Shown here in pieces: positions 13,090 through 24,459 of a stretch of DNA of 64,000 bases (position 1 is its first letter; each line of letters opens with the position of its first letter). The translations under genes were made by a program, and so were the position numbers. The DNA is taken from positions 19,096,354-19,160,353 of the forward strand of contig CM069432.1 of NCBI GenBank assembly GCA_035610365.1. The letters are read 5' to 3'. This DNA is from Aquatica leii. Taxonomy: Eukaryota > Arthropoda > Insecta > Coleoptera > Lampyridae. The notes under the pieces were generated by a model that saw nothing but the letters and a program-made list of their open reading frames with translations, did not search any database and was not told the origin of the DNA.

Positions 13090-14027
13090 ATGATACCTAA
13101 AATACTGATCTTAGTTGTTGTGTTAGGTAAGTAAAAGAAGTAATTTATAATTAATTATTGTTCTGTGCGTAGCAGGAACAACTTTTTCTCAGTCACCTAC
13201 AACCGATGAAATTGATCCGAAATTAACATTGGAGTTGGAAAAAATAACGAGTATTTACCAACAAAAATGTTTCATGAACTCTAACGCTGATGGTTTGCAC
13301 AAGATCTTTGTAAGTTAGGCTTTGTTTGTTGTGTTTTTATTCTTATATTATTTTAGTCATCACTTTCTGACACCACTCAGTGCATTACAACAAATTCAGA
13401 CATCGCAGTAACAGTAAACAATTATTGCAACAGTTTTCGCAAAGAATTTCTTTCGTGTATAAAAAAAATAGCAGACATATTTTCAGTTTGTTTAGATAAA
13501 GATGAAAAATATCTACCTGATTTTTTGCTTAATGGACAGCACCGTATTTTACAAAAGTTTTGCACTGATGATTATCTTGGTACGTATAAAAATTTAGTTT
13601 CTAACCTAATTTGAATTTTTCTAGATCGATTTAATAAAATCACCAGTGCTCAGTGCAACGGTTCTTTACCACTTGCAATTAAAACTGAATTTTTAAGTAC
13701 TTGCTTACCAAAACTAAATATTGTTAAAAACATAAGAAAAGGGGATTTGTCTTTAAAGAAAGAAATTGTTTGTGAGTAAGTTTTTTGATTGTTGTGTATT
13801 ATTCGTTATTAATTATTAATTAACATAGGGATCTAGCAACAACACACGCTTGTTTAGTCGATTTTTTAAAACGAGACTGCCAAATTTCAAAAGAAAATAT
13901 TGAACTAGTAAGTGCTGTGCTTCAAGAATATCAGGCAGAGTGCTTTGTGAAAGCATCGAAAGGAAGCATTCTACGTTTTAGTTATTTAAGCTCAGCTATT
14001 GTATTGATTGTTATTAATATCTATTAA
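13090..14027 (+). CDS. 27 kDa hemolymph glycoprotein-like (DUF1397) protein 1
   Basis: Five exons with GT-AG introns: 13090-13126, 13173-13309, 13357-13579, 13625-13775 and 13829-14027. They give 248 residues. Residues 1 to about 20 form a signal peptide (MIPKILILVVVLG and on). The secreted part has 12 cysteines, as expected for the insect DUF1397 family of hemolymph glycoproteins, whose molecular role is not established. The last ~17 residues are hydrophobic and follow a small-residue patch (KASKGS), so a GPI-anchor signal is plausible. Exons 2, 3 and 4 have exactly the same lengths (137, 223, 151) as in the paralogue at 42594. AATAAA occurs at 14029-14034. The ATG was chosen because it starts the signal peptide directly before the first donor. 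The frame is intact. The family call is fairly sure; the anchor is an inference. Confidence 0.82.
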
Positions 14028-14034
14028 TAATAAA

Positions 14035-14720
14035 CTGTTAATAATATAATCTATTTGATTGTTTTAATTACAATGGTTTCTAGGCTCAAGCTATAACAAT
14101 TTAATTTAATTAATTTGCAGAAAAACGATTAAATGAAGTTAATTTTGTTGAAACGAAAACAGAACCAATACCTTATTTTGATGAACGTAAATTTTAACAA
14201 AACTACTACATTTGATTTTAACTTTTACTTAATTAATATAACTTTGCATTTCGTAGAAAAAAATTGGAATGGTTTCCGCTTCCGTTTTTTAACCGCCAAA
14301 ATACCTTTACAAGAAAACCACATTGCATGGATAAGCGTAAACTTTTTTGAGAAAAAAAAACTATAAATAATCATAATTGTTTTAAAAATTTTAAAAATCT
14401 TTCCAGACTTTTCAGCACATAACGCATCTTGTAACAAAGCTAACTCGCAATTAACGATTTTGTATTTCTTCAACTAATACTCGCATGTTACCACTATAAA
14501 AACTTTCTTATATGATTAGGGCCGATACTTCGATTGCCCTAGTCACAATGTTTTCTTTGTTCGTGGTACTGTTATAAAATTTAAATTTTTGCAAACATCT
14601 TATCGCGGAAATAAGTCAGGTAAAAAAGTCAAAATTGGGTGCCAAAACTTATTTCATTATTTATTTTAAAGCTTCTATGTAGTAGGAAAAAAACATTGCT
14701 TAAAAATATCATCTTCCACT
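14035..14720. other. AT-rich spacer downstream of DUF1397 gene 1
   Basis: The ~80-codon frames seen on both strands around 14133-14473 match no known family and overlap each other, as expected by chance in AT-rich DNA. Confidence 0.4.
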
Positions 14721-14721
14721 A

Positions 14722-15236
14722 TTAATGAGTCCTACTGCGCTCAATATGCTTTGATGTTTCTGACCAAAGCACTGGCTTCTTCTCAGGTTCAAGAGGTATC
14801 TTATTTTGGAATCGTTTTTTTTTGTTCGCGACGCAACTACTCCGGTTCACACTCGTTGTCAACCTGTAAAAGTCCTTTGGTGACATTTGATCTTTTCTTA
14901 AAGTCGCGAAGAATGACTGTAGTCTGTCGGACATGATCTTCTGAACAAGAAATCATCGTTCCGATTATTGCTTCTAACACGGTGTTCTATGTCATAGTTA
15001 TACTCTGAGAATCTCTTGATCCATCTTGCCATGTGTCTTTCCGGATTACGAAACTGCAATAGCCATTTCAATGTGGCGTGGTTCGTACTTAGTAGAAACT
15101 TTCGTTCATACAAATATTTGTAAAAGTGTTCTATGACTTTGACGACTGCTAACTTTTGTTAAAGGTTTGGCAAATTGTTTATAATAGGTGCATAACCCAA
15201 AGACTAATATAGTAATAATAGTAGTATCATAGCCTA
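14722..15236 (-). pseudogene. Ty3/gypsy copy A: RNase H and integrase N-terminal fragment
   Basis: On the minus strand, 14898-15113 is a clear but mutated match to the RNase H end of the full element at 27496-34157 (compare LLSTNHATLKWLLQFRNPE). 14722-14934 corresponds to the following integrase N-terminal linker. Near 15130-15200 a short RT-end remnant is joined by deletion. It is the most degraded copy of this family on this side, and copy B was inserted next to it, with its ATAT target duplication at 15237-15240. Confidence 0.75.
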
Positions 15237-15240
15237 ATAT

Positions 15241-15596
15241 TGTAACGAATTTTATTATTAAAACTAATTTATTTATACTTCTACTAAAAATATTTTTACT
15301 TATACTAAAAATATGTACACTTTTAAATTAACCGAACTAATTAAATCTAATAATATTTAATAAAAGAACACTTACACTAATTTATATCACTTACACGAAG
15401 ATAAGATAAAGTCCGCGCATAACTTCACACACTTGTTTAAACTAAAGTCACGTACAAGATTATTCTCCGTATATTTATTTACACACACGCGCTAACGACT
15501 TATTTATTTAGACTTAAATAATCTTCTTAACACTGCTGTCTTCGCATTACAGAAAAAATTGACCTACGAGTTGTTTGTTCCGTATTTATACACATT
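15241..15596 (-). repeat. Truncated 3' LTR of copy B
   Basis: It matches the LTR at 23171-23569 base for base over long runs, for example the segment around CCGTATTTATACACATT. It ends abruptly at 15596, where integrase coding sequence begins, so about 100 bp of the LTR start are missing. Confidence 0.8.
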
Positions 15597-17460
15597 CATC
15601 CGCTTAACCATGCCATCAGATTGAGAATGGAGAGGTGTCGTCCAAGTTTTCTTAATTCCCAACATTCGGCAAACTTCTTGAAACAGCCCAGACTCAAAGT
15701 TGCGGCCTTGATCGGAGTGTAATTCCAACGGGACTCCAAACCTACAGAAAAACTCTTTTACTAATACGTCTGCGACTGTGAAATAATCCATCGCCACCAA
15801 GATGTATTTATTTCCCGAATCGGATTCTGGGAACGGCCGTGCGATGTCAATCGCTACTCTTTCCAACGGACTTCCTACGTTCTATTACTTTATGGGTGCT
15901 TTGCGCTTTCTAGCTTGACCATTTTCTGATGGGCAGACCGTGCAATTACGGCAACATTTCATGACGTCCTCTTTGCAGTTTATCCAGTAGAATCGTTCTC
16001 GCAATGTCTTGTTAATGCCAAAGTGTCCTCCTGACGTGCCATCGTGGAGATGCTTCAACACTTCTGACGTCCTGCTCTTCGGCACTACCAACTGTAGTCT
16101 GTTTCCCGTGCCCTCGACACTTTTTAGGGATCGCTTAAGAAGACCGTTTTCTACTATCAAAGAGTCCCACTGCGCCCAGTACGCTTTGACGTTTCTGCCC
16201 AAAGCACTCACTTCTTCCTAGGTTGATCGTCGGCCGCTTTCTTTCCAGTCCAGGAGTAGTCTTATTTCAGGATCGTTTTCATGTTTGCGACGTAACTGCT
16301 CAGGTTCCCACTCATCATCAACCATAGCAGTTCTCCGGAGGCATTCAACTTTTTCTTCCAGTCGCGAACAATGGCTGCAGTCCGCCGGACATGGTCTTCT
16401 GGACTAGGCATCAGCGTTTCGATGACTGCTTCCAGCACGGTGTTTTGTGTCATAGTCATACTCTTGCAGTCTCTCGATCCATCTTGCCACTTGTCCGTCC
16501 GAGTTACGGAACTGTAGTAGCCATTTTAAAGCGGCGTGGTCTGTTCTCAGTAAAAATTTTCGCCCATACAAATACTTGTAGAAATGTTCGATGGACTTAA
16601 CGACTGCTAACAGCTCCCTCCTAGTCACGCAATAATTCCTTTCTGGCCTTGCTAAAATACGCGATAACTTTTTCTTGTACATCTTGAACCTGCGAAAGGA
16701 CCACGCTTATGGCCAGATTGCTTGCGTCGGTATCCAAAACAAATTTTCCCATCTTCTCTTGGATAACTCAAAATCGGCGAAGTGACTAGGGCCTGTTTTA
16801 GTTAATTAAAAGAATTTTCGCAGTCTTCATTCCATCTAAATTCTGCTCTTTCTTCCGTAAATTTTGTCAATGGTTTGGCAAATCCGGGTACAAATCGTCT
16901 ATAATAGGTGCACAACCCAAGGAAACTTTGGACCTGTTTATCGATTAGTCTTGGCCATGCTTGCACTGCTCGAATTTTGTCTGGACCAGCCGTTACTCCA
17001 CCTCTAGATACGACGTGGCCAAAATATTGCACTTCCTTCTTAAATACGTGGCACTTCTTTGGGCTCAGTTTGAGGTTAGTCCCACGTAGTCGCTGAAACA
17101 CTTCTTCCAAGTTGTTCAAGTGTTTTTCAAACAACCTTCCAACCATGATCGCGTCGCCCAGGTAAACCAAGCACGTCTTCCAAGACAATCCGCGCAAGAT
17201 GGTTTCCATCAAACGCTCGAACGTTGCAGGAGCGTTACACAGTAAACTGCCACAAGCCAGTTACAATCGTAAAAGCTGGTTTTTCACAATCCTTGGGTTC
17301 TAATTCTACCGTAGAAAACCACTGGGATTCTGACAAGGTGTCTAACGTATCGTCAGTTTGATCCATCCTTCTTCTTTACGAGTACCACTGGGGATGCCCA
17401 TGGGCTACTTGAAGGTTCAATCACGCCTTCTCTCTCCATATCCGTAATTATTTGTTTGGC
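15597..17460 (-). pseudogene. Copy B pol: RT, RNase H and integrase, broken
   Basis: RT fragments lie at 16802-17460. The palm box reads YLGD where the full element has YLDD, so one catalytic aspartate is lost. RNase H is at 16404-16690, with the TDHAALKWLLQFRN motif. The integrase zinc-binding domain is at 15885-16211 and the core at 15564-15866; the core has lost the segment between the first and second aspartates' neighbourhoods and stops after SQSDGMVKRMN. Several frameshifts separate the pieces. Confidence 0.8.
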
Positions 17461-18855
17461 TTCTTCTCTTTTTGCCAGAGGAAGTCTACGTGGATGTTAT
17501 CGTATCGGCCGAGAGTCTCCGGTATTAATTTTATGTTTCACCACGTTAGTTCTTCCTTTGGAACCACTCTCCAGCGCGAACACATCTTGATACTCTTCAA
17601 TCAACACTTTAAGTTTAGCCAGCTGGTCTTGGCTGAGGTTTTGGCTTCCATCCAGGCGTGCCATTACCACACTTTCAGTCCTTGCAGGCAGAGTCACGTC
17701 TTCACTCAATAAAACTCGCACGGCTGCCTTCTCTGACGAATAAAAAAAATTTATTGATTGTCTATCTTCAGGACATCGTTCTTCATATCCAAATGGAACC
17801 CATACTTCTTTATCAGGTCTATTCCCAGGATAACTTTTTCCGTGATGTCGGCTACCAGTACTTGATGGTCGAGTATTCCATTTCCCAAACCAATAGTTAC
17901 GTTGACTTGTTCGTGAATAGGTATTTTTTCGCACGTTGCCGTTCAAAGTCGTACTGTTACTGGTGATGTCTTCTCGTTTTCCAACAATAAGACAGGACGA
18001 ATGATGGTCTTTCTTGCTCCTGTGTCAACCAGTAACTGAACACTACTTCTATTGATCTTGCCATCGAGCTAAATGCTATGCAATTGCTCCATCGGCGATG
18101 CAATTTGAATTGTAATCTCCGAAGCCTGACTAGACGAGATTACCTTTTGTCTCTTTTAGTCGCCTCGTTCCAAATTTTCGAGCGCTCTTCTTGTTTTCTT
18201 CTTAGGTTTAGTACGATTCCGTCGTACATGGCTTATTTCACCGCAGTTCAAAGTTGTCACTCCTCTTTCCCGAAGTATTCGTCGCGCTATCTCCTCGATG
18301 CTTTCCAGTGTCTGCGCGGGTACTACTGCAGGACAGCAAAGTTTATGACCGTCTAGTTGCGATGCTTGTTTTGCTGCTTCAAACTCCAAAGCATGTACCA
18401 AAGCGTCATCCAATGGCTTTGGTCGAGCTAACCGGAGAGTCTGCTGCGTTTCGTTGTCTCGGAGGCCGTCTAGAAAGGTTTGAATAGCCAACTGCTCCAA
18501 GAAGGTATCTGGTGCTGTAGGATACGCAAGCCGTGTTAATCTGACGATGTCGACTTCAAACCCTTGAAAACTTTCGGCAGCTTTCTGAACACGACTTTTA
18601 ATTTGAGCTTGATACACTTGTTGAAGATGGGCATCTCCATATCTCATTTCTAATCGTGAAATTAAGAGTTCGTTATTTTCTTGTAAGTGGTCAAGAACAG
18701 TTTGCAAGATTCCAATCGCTTCTCTGCGTAAGGACACTATTAGAAACGTCGCTTTCGGTTTGTTGCTTCAACCATTAGCTGTAGTAGGTTGACCATGGAA
18801 CTTTACCATCAAAATTCGGAGGTATACCTTTGAAGTTGTGAGTGGTTTCTTCCCT
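17461..18855 (-). pseudogene. Copy B gag C-terminal part and protease, broken
   Basis: 18156-18737 is an open 193-codon stretch matching the gag core of the full element. It has the same decayed zinc knuckle (NCGEISHVRRN) that lacks the first and last cysteine. The protease region lies below it, 17497-18060, and is frameshifted. Gag continues on the far side of the nested LINE at 22505-22985. Confidence 0.8.
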
Positions 18856-21800
18856 TAAATAAATAACTAAATTTAAAAAAAAATAAATAAATAAATAAAT
18901 AAATAAGTAATAAAAAAAGGGGGAAAGGGATGAATAAAAGAGAGAGAGAGAGGAAGAGGAAAAAGAAAGGCAACAAATATTTGAAAAAGGAAAGAAAACA
19001 ATAAGATCACCAGACATTAAAAAGATATCGGAGGAGAGCGAAGGAAAAACCTCAAGAACAGAAGGAGGAAGGAAAGAAATGGAGGAGTTAAAAGAATTAA
19101 TGAGAGAAATGATGAAACAGATGGAAGAAAATATGCAAGGAATAAGACAAGAAATCAAAGAAATGAAAAAAGAAATGGGAAAAAGAGAAAAGAAGTGGGA
19201 GAAAGAAAAAGAGAAACTGGTGGAGAGAATAGAAAAACTGGAGAAAAAAGCGGAAGACGAGGAAAGATGGAAAAGAAAGAATAATATTGTGATAAAGGGG
19301 TGGAGAAGTGAAAAACCACAAAAAAATTTAGCAGTGATGCTGGAAGAAAAATTAAATGTAAAAGTAGAGATGAAAAAAGTGACAGTAATAAACAAAAAGA
19401 AGAAAAATGAGATGGTGGTGGCGGAAATCGGAGGATGGGAGGAAAAACAGAAGGTAGTGGCGGAGAAGAAGAAATTAAAGAATACAAGAATATATATAAG
19501 TTACGATTTGACATGGGAAGAAAGAAGAGTACAAAAAGAAATAATGAACATAGCGGTGGAAAAAAGAGCGGAAGGAAAAAGAGTATGGGTAGGGTACAGA
19601 AAAATGGAGATAGACGGAGATAGATACATATGGAACGACAAGGATAGGGGACTGAGCAGAGAAAGGGGAGAGAAATTGGGTAACCAAAAGGCAAAAAACT
19701 AAAGGGCAAAAGGGGGGTGGTAAAGGAGAGAAAGTTGACGAAATGGCAAAGAAAAGGAATAATGAGAGATGGAAATGGAAAAGAAAAAGAAGAAAGAAAA
19801 AAAGAAAATAAGGAAGAAGCACAGGGGAAGGAGAGTGAGCTGAGAGTATTGTTTTGGAACGTAGCGGGAATAAAAAACAAGGAACATGATTTCTGGAAGT
19901 GTAGTGGGATTACAGAAAACATGGATGGAAGAAAAAGAATGGGAGTGGTGGGAAAAAGAGTTTCCGGAGGAATTTGAGTGGGTGGTGCAACATGCAGAAA
20001 GAGAAAAGAAAAAAGGGAGAGCAAAGGGGGGTATAATAACGGGAATAAGAAAAAAATGGTTGAACCAGGAAAAGAAAGAGAAAGTGCAACAGAGAAGAGG
20101 AGTTGTAGAAAGGAACATACAGTGGGAAAAAACAAAAATCAAAGTAGTGACGGTTTATAGCAGTAGAATGAAAGAGAGAAGGAAAAACATAGAAGAGATG
20201 ATAGAAGAGAGGGAAGAGGGACTGATAATACTTCAACGCAAGAATAGGGGAAGAGGAAGGAATACAAGAAAGAAAAGGGACGGGGAAGAGACAAACAAAG
20301 GACAAGGTGATAAATAAAGAGGGAGAAGAACTGCTGGAATTGTGCAACGAAAAAGGGTGGGAAATAATGAACGGGAACAGAGAAGAAGATGGAAAGAGGG
20401 AATTTAAGTACATAGGAGGAAGGGGAAAATGAAAGGGGGAAAAAACAGGATGGAAGAAATGGTGGGATAAGGAATGCAAGGAAGCAAAGGAAAATGCAAG
20501 AAGAGCATTAAGACAGTGGAAAAAAGGAGGAAAGAAAAAAGAAGAATACAAAAAGCATTAAAAATATACAAAAACATGCGACAGAAAGAAGGAAGAAAAC
20601 AAAAAGAAACAAGAGGAGCAGATCAAAGGAATAAAAACGGAAGAAGATGTATGGAAGTACCTAAAGAAACAGAGGAAAAAACATGACGACAAAGGGAATA
20701 AAAATTAAAGAATGGGAGATATATTTTCGGAACCTGTTGGGAGGAAGAACAAAAGCAGAAAAAGAAAAAGAAAAAACGTAGGAGTAAGACAAGAAGAAGG
20801 AGATAGGGATAGAATAAGTGAAGAAGAAGTAATGGAGGCGATAAAGAATATAAAAAAGGAAAGACGACAGGAGAAGATGGGATACAAGGAGAAGAGTGGA
20901 TATACGGGGGAGAAAGTGTAGCAAAAAGGATGACGGAAATACTAAACAAAATATGGAAAGGGGAAGGATTTCCAGAGAGATGGAGAGAGGGAATAATATG
21001 CCCAATCCATAAAAAAGGCGAAAAAAATAAAGTCAAGAATTATAGAGGGGTAACATTATTGAGCACGGCATACAAATTGTACGCGACAATACTCCAAGAA
21101 AGACTACAGAAGGAAATAGAGGAAAGAACTTTGGTACCAGACGGACAAGCGGGATTCAGAAAAGGAAGAAGGGCGATAGACAACATATATATACTGAAAC
21201 AAATAAAGAACTAGAAAAAAAGAGGGAAAATGGTTGCACTATTCGTAGATCTAAAAGCTGCTTTTGACAAAGTGAATAGGGAAAAGCTGTGGGAATATAT
21301 GAAAAGAAAAAAATCAATGAAAGATTAATACAAAGAATAGAGGAAATCTACGAAGAAACGAGGAGCAGGGTGAAAGTGAATGGGGAAGAAAGTGAGAAAT
21401 TCATCACAAAGAGACGGAGAAAACAAAGATGATATTTAGAAAAGGAGGGGGAAAAGAAAAAGAGAGGAGTGGATATGGAGTGATGAGAAAGTGCAACAAG
21501 TGAAGGAATTTACATACCTGGGCTACACGATGAAACAGGATAATAAAGAGGGAGAACACATAAAGGAAAGGGTGAAGAAAAGAAACAGACTAATAGGACA
21601 AGTCTGGGGTGTGGGGGAAAGAGTATTCAAGATGGATATAAAAAAAAGAAAATTGTTGTTTGAAAAATTAATAAAGGAGGTGGTAATGTATGGAGCGGAA
21701 ATATGGGGCTGGAAGGAGTGGAGGGAGGGCTACAGGAAAAATACTGGAGATGGGTGTTAGGATTGGATAGGGATACACCGAAGTATATTGTGAGAAAGGA

Positions 21801-22504
21801 GGTACAGATAGAAAAAATAAAGGTAGAGACAGGAAAAAGAGCAACAAAATACGAGGAAGAAATGAGGGAAAGAACAGATTGCAAAATACTGCAAGAATGT
21901 TGGAAAGAGATAAAGGGAGGGAAAGTGAAGTACGGGCAGGAGGGCAGAGAAGAATATTACAAAAGAAACGGGTACGCGAGTGAAGAAGTGGAGAGATTAA
22001 GAGAAGAGGGAGTAGGGATAAGGGAAGAAATAATAAGGAGAGATAGAGACATCGAAAAACAAGAAAGATGGACAAAGATAAAAGAGGGCATATATAATAG
22101 GAATTATAAAGATATCAAGGGTGAAGGAGTGCCGGAATATTTAAAAGATAGAGAGATTAAAAGCAACAAAAAGAAAAGAAATGGTAGCAAGGTTCAGATG
22201 TGGCAACGAGGAGTTAGGGAACAAATATTGGAAAGAAGAACCAGAAAAGATGTGCAGGCTATGTGGAGAAGAAACGGAAGACCTTAACCACATGAGACAG
22301 AAATGCAGGGAACTAAGAGAAGAGGTGATGAAAATAGAGGAAATCTTAGATGAAAACGGAAAAGGAGCGGAATGGATGGAGGAAGTATGGAGCAGGAGAA
22401 AAAAGTTAAGGGGGGAGAAAGGATAAGAAAATGTATTATATATGTATATATAGCACGATCAAATTTGTAAGCCAAATGGCAACGAATAAAGTTAAACTTA
22501 TATA
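18856..22504 (+). mobile_element. Non-LTR retrotransposon (LINE), decayed, inserted in copy B gag
   Basis: The element is bounded by the 8-bp repeat TCTTCCCT (18848-18855 and 22505-22512). ORF1-like protein at 19079-19702 has a long Glu/Lys-rich coiled coil (residues ~1-65) and an RNA-binding-like second half. An endonuclease start is visible near 19836 (ELRVLFWNVAG). RT fragments follow: 20930-21214 with GFRKGRRAIDN, then FVDLKAAFDKVN near 21240. The segment with the catalytic YADD box seems to have been deleted near 21410. The thumb and C-terminal part run at 21491-22430 and end in a CRLCGEE-type Cys motif. The coding strand is extremely purine-rich. The clade is not certain (perhaps related to I/R1-type LINEs). 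The 5' end has a TAAA-rich run; the 3' end lacks a clear poly-A tail. Confidence 0.8.
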
Positions 22505-22985
22505 TCTTCCCTATGGTCCATTATTAATTCTTCACTCGTGACGCTTCCTTCGCCGTGACAATTCATTTGATTTATTCTTTCTTCAAGCAGTTGTATTCTT
22601 TCTCTCAAATTTTTTTCTAGTTTTTGTTCTAATTTGTCTTCTACTTCTTCTATTTTGTCATTCACAGATTCGAAAATTTCTTCTTTTAAATTTAACATAT
22701 CTGCTTGGGTTTCTTCTTGAACAATTTTGATTTGATTTTCTATGCTCGTTTGTATTTCTTTTTTTAAACGTCTAGAATTTTCCATAAACTTTTCTTTCAT
22801 GTTCTGTATTTTCAAATAATTTTTCATCAATTTTCTGCGAATTTTCGTGAAACTTTATTTCCATTTTTTTATTCATCGATTCTTGGCCATTTTTTATTGT
22901 TTCAAGAAATTCAAACAGCTTTGCATATATTCTAATTGCTTGTGAAAGCGTCACCGGCATAAATTTAACCACGAATTTTAATAAA
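22505..22985 (-). pseudogene. Copy B gag N-terminal coiled coil
   Basis: Minus-strand frames at 22498-22830 and 22772-22972 match the first 140 residues of the full-length element's gag, a Glu/Lys-rich coiled coil ending in EERINQMNCHGEGSVTSEE. The start is in the MPVT context near 22963. At least one frameshift separates the two pieces. Confidence 0.8.
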
Positions 22986-23170
22986 GATCGACACTAGTTT
23001 AACAGCCAAGATTAAATGCTATAAACAAACACGCGAATCCCGAGCTAAAGTTTTATTTATTTACGCAATCAATGTTTTTATTACGGGAGCGATATCAAAT
23101 AACTTAATAGTATTCACACTAAAAATCGCGAACGGTTTATTCTATTCGATACCCCGCACTGACGCCAAAC

Positions 23171-23569
23171 TGTAACGAAATTTATACTTCTACTAAAAAT
23201 ATTTTTACTTATACTAAAAATATGTACACTTTTTAATTAACCGAACTAATTAAATCTAATAATATTTAATGAAAACACTTCACTTCACACACTTGTTTAC
23301 ACTAAAGTCACGTACAAGATTATTCTCCGTATATTTATCTACATATATATATTTATCTATATATATCATCTAACGACTTATTTATTTAGACTTGAATAAT
23401 CTTCTTAACACTGTTGTCTTCGCATTACGGAAATAACTAACCTACGATTTGTTTGTTCCGTATTTATACACATTTTGGAAATTCTTCTCGAGTGTTCCAT
23501 ATCTTTTGGTATACGTTCTAGAAGATGGATAACAACTTCGAGAAAGCTCTTAAATTTGAGAACATTTCA
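23171..23569 (-). repeat. 5' LTR of copy B
   Basis: 399 bp, ending (plus-strand orientation) with AACATTTCA against the ATAT duplication and beginning TGTAACGAAATT. It shares sequence blocks with the LTR at 27496-27950, for example the TTAATTAACCGAACTAATT region. Confidence 0.8.
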
Positions 23570-23573
23570 ATAT

Positions 23574-24459
23574 CAATGTAAGCCCTTTCAACATGCAACT
23601 ATGCGTGGTATATAAGCTTATGTACAATGGGTAACGTTATTTTGCTTTTGCTATGACTCCGTTCAAATGATGGAAGAAATTTGACAAATGTCACGTCAAC
23701 GTACACAACGACAATAGATAAGGTTACAGATGATATAAAGTTTGCGGCTGAAAGTAAATTTAAACCAGTATGATCTAACGTTATTACATAAAATAAGTTA
23801 ATATGCTGAAAGCTGGCGGTTCATGAATACATTGAAACAGATAATATAAAGCAAAATTCTACGTTACTAACAAGTAGTACGCACCAAGCTGACATAACTA
23901 ATAAATATAAATGGAAATTGGTATATGTTATACCAAATAATATGCATTAAGTAATTTAACGAAGTAATACGATAATGATGCAGGTCTGAGTCTTCTTACG
24001 TCTCTTCCAAAGGTGGACAAGTTACCTACAAATCCCGAAAACAACATGGTAATCCTCCGACACTTGCTAAAAAAGGTAAAAAAAATAACGTGACGACGTC
24101 ATCTTTGAGAATTGCTTTACTACCTGGTAATGTCGCGTAATTAACCCCAAACGCCAAATTCGACCAATACCTGGAATCGTTTTTCCTAGTACATCCACTA
24201 AAAGCGTAATAGAATTCATTACCAAAGAAAATTTAATAAAAAGAAATCTACTTACATGTCTTTAAATAAAATATAGGTACACAAACCTTCAACAGCAGTA
24301 AGGATCAAGTAAATGTTGCTATACTGCGTTTATTCCCACCCGTAAAGCAAAATAACATTCAATAGAGTTCTAGGACAGTGCATCCGTTAATTTTAATTTA
24401 GAATAAATATTTTCGATGAATACAAAATAACGACATGCATCACAGTTTTAGATTTGCCC
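23574..24459. other. Spacer between gypsy copies B and C
   Basis: AT-rich DNA with no recognised gene or repeat. The target-site copy ATAT closes copy B on its left. Confidence 0.35.

Larger units (their letters stand above)
15241..23569 (-). mobile_element. Ty3/gypsy copy B with LTR remnants and nested LINE
   Basis: Minus-strand element flanked by the 4-bp repeat ATAT (15237-15240 and 23570-23573). The 5' LTR is 23171-23569. The 3' LTR is truncated at 15241-15596. Between them, gag (N-terminal coiled coil 22500-22985, core 18156-18850), protease (17497-18060), RT (16802-17460), RNase H (16404-16800) and integrase (15597-16250) match the full element at 27496, with many frameshifts. A deletion joins the integrase just after its third acidic residue region directly to the LTR, so the macrodomain and CCCH finger are absent in this copy. 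A LINE sits in gag. The PBS reads TGGCGTCAGTGCGGGG and differs from that of the full element. Confidence 0.85.

Noticed and set aside
14133-14473. Overlapping ~80-codon frames on both strands
   Set aside because: AT-rich spacer, no similarity to any family.
19155-20135. 326-codon minus-strand reading frame rich in Phe, Leu, Ser and Pro
   Set aside because: It is the antisense shadow of the purine-rich LINE coding strand; the composition follows from the skew.
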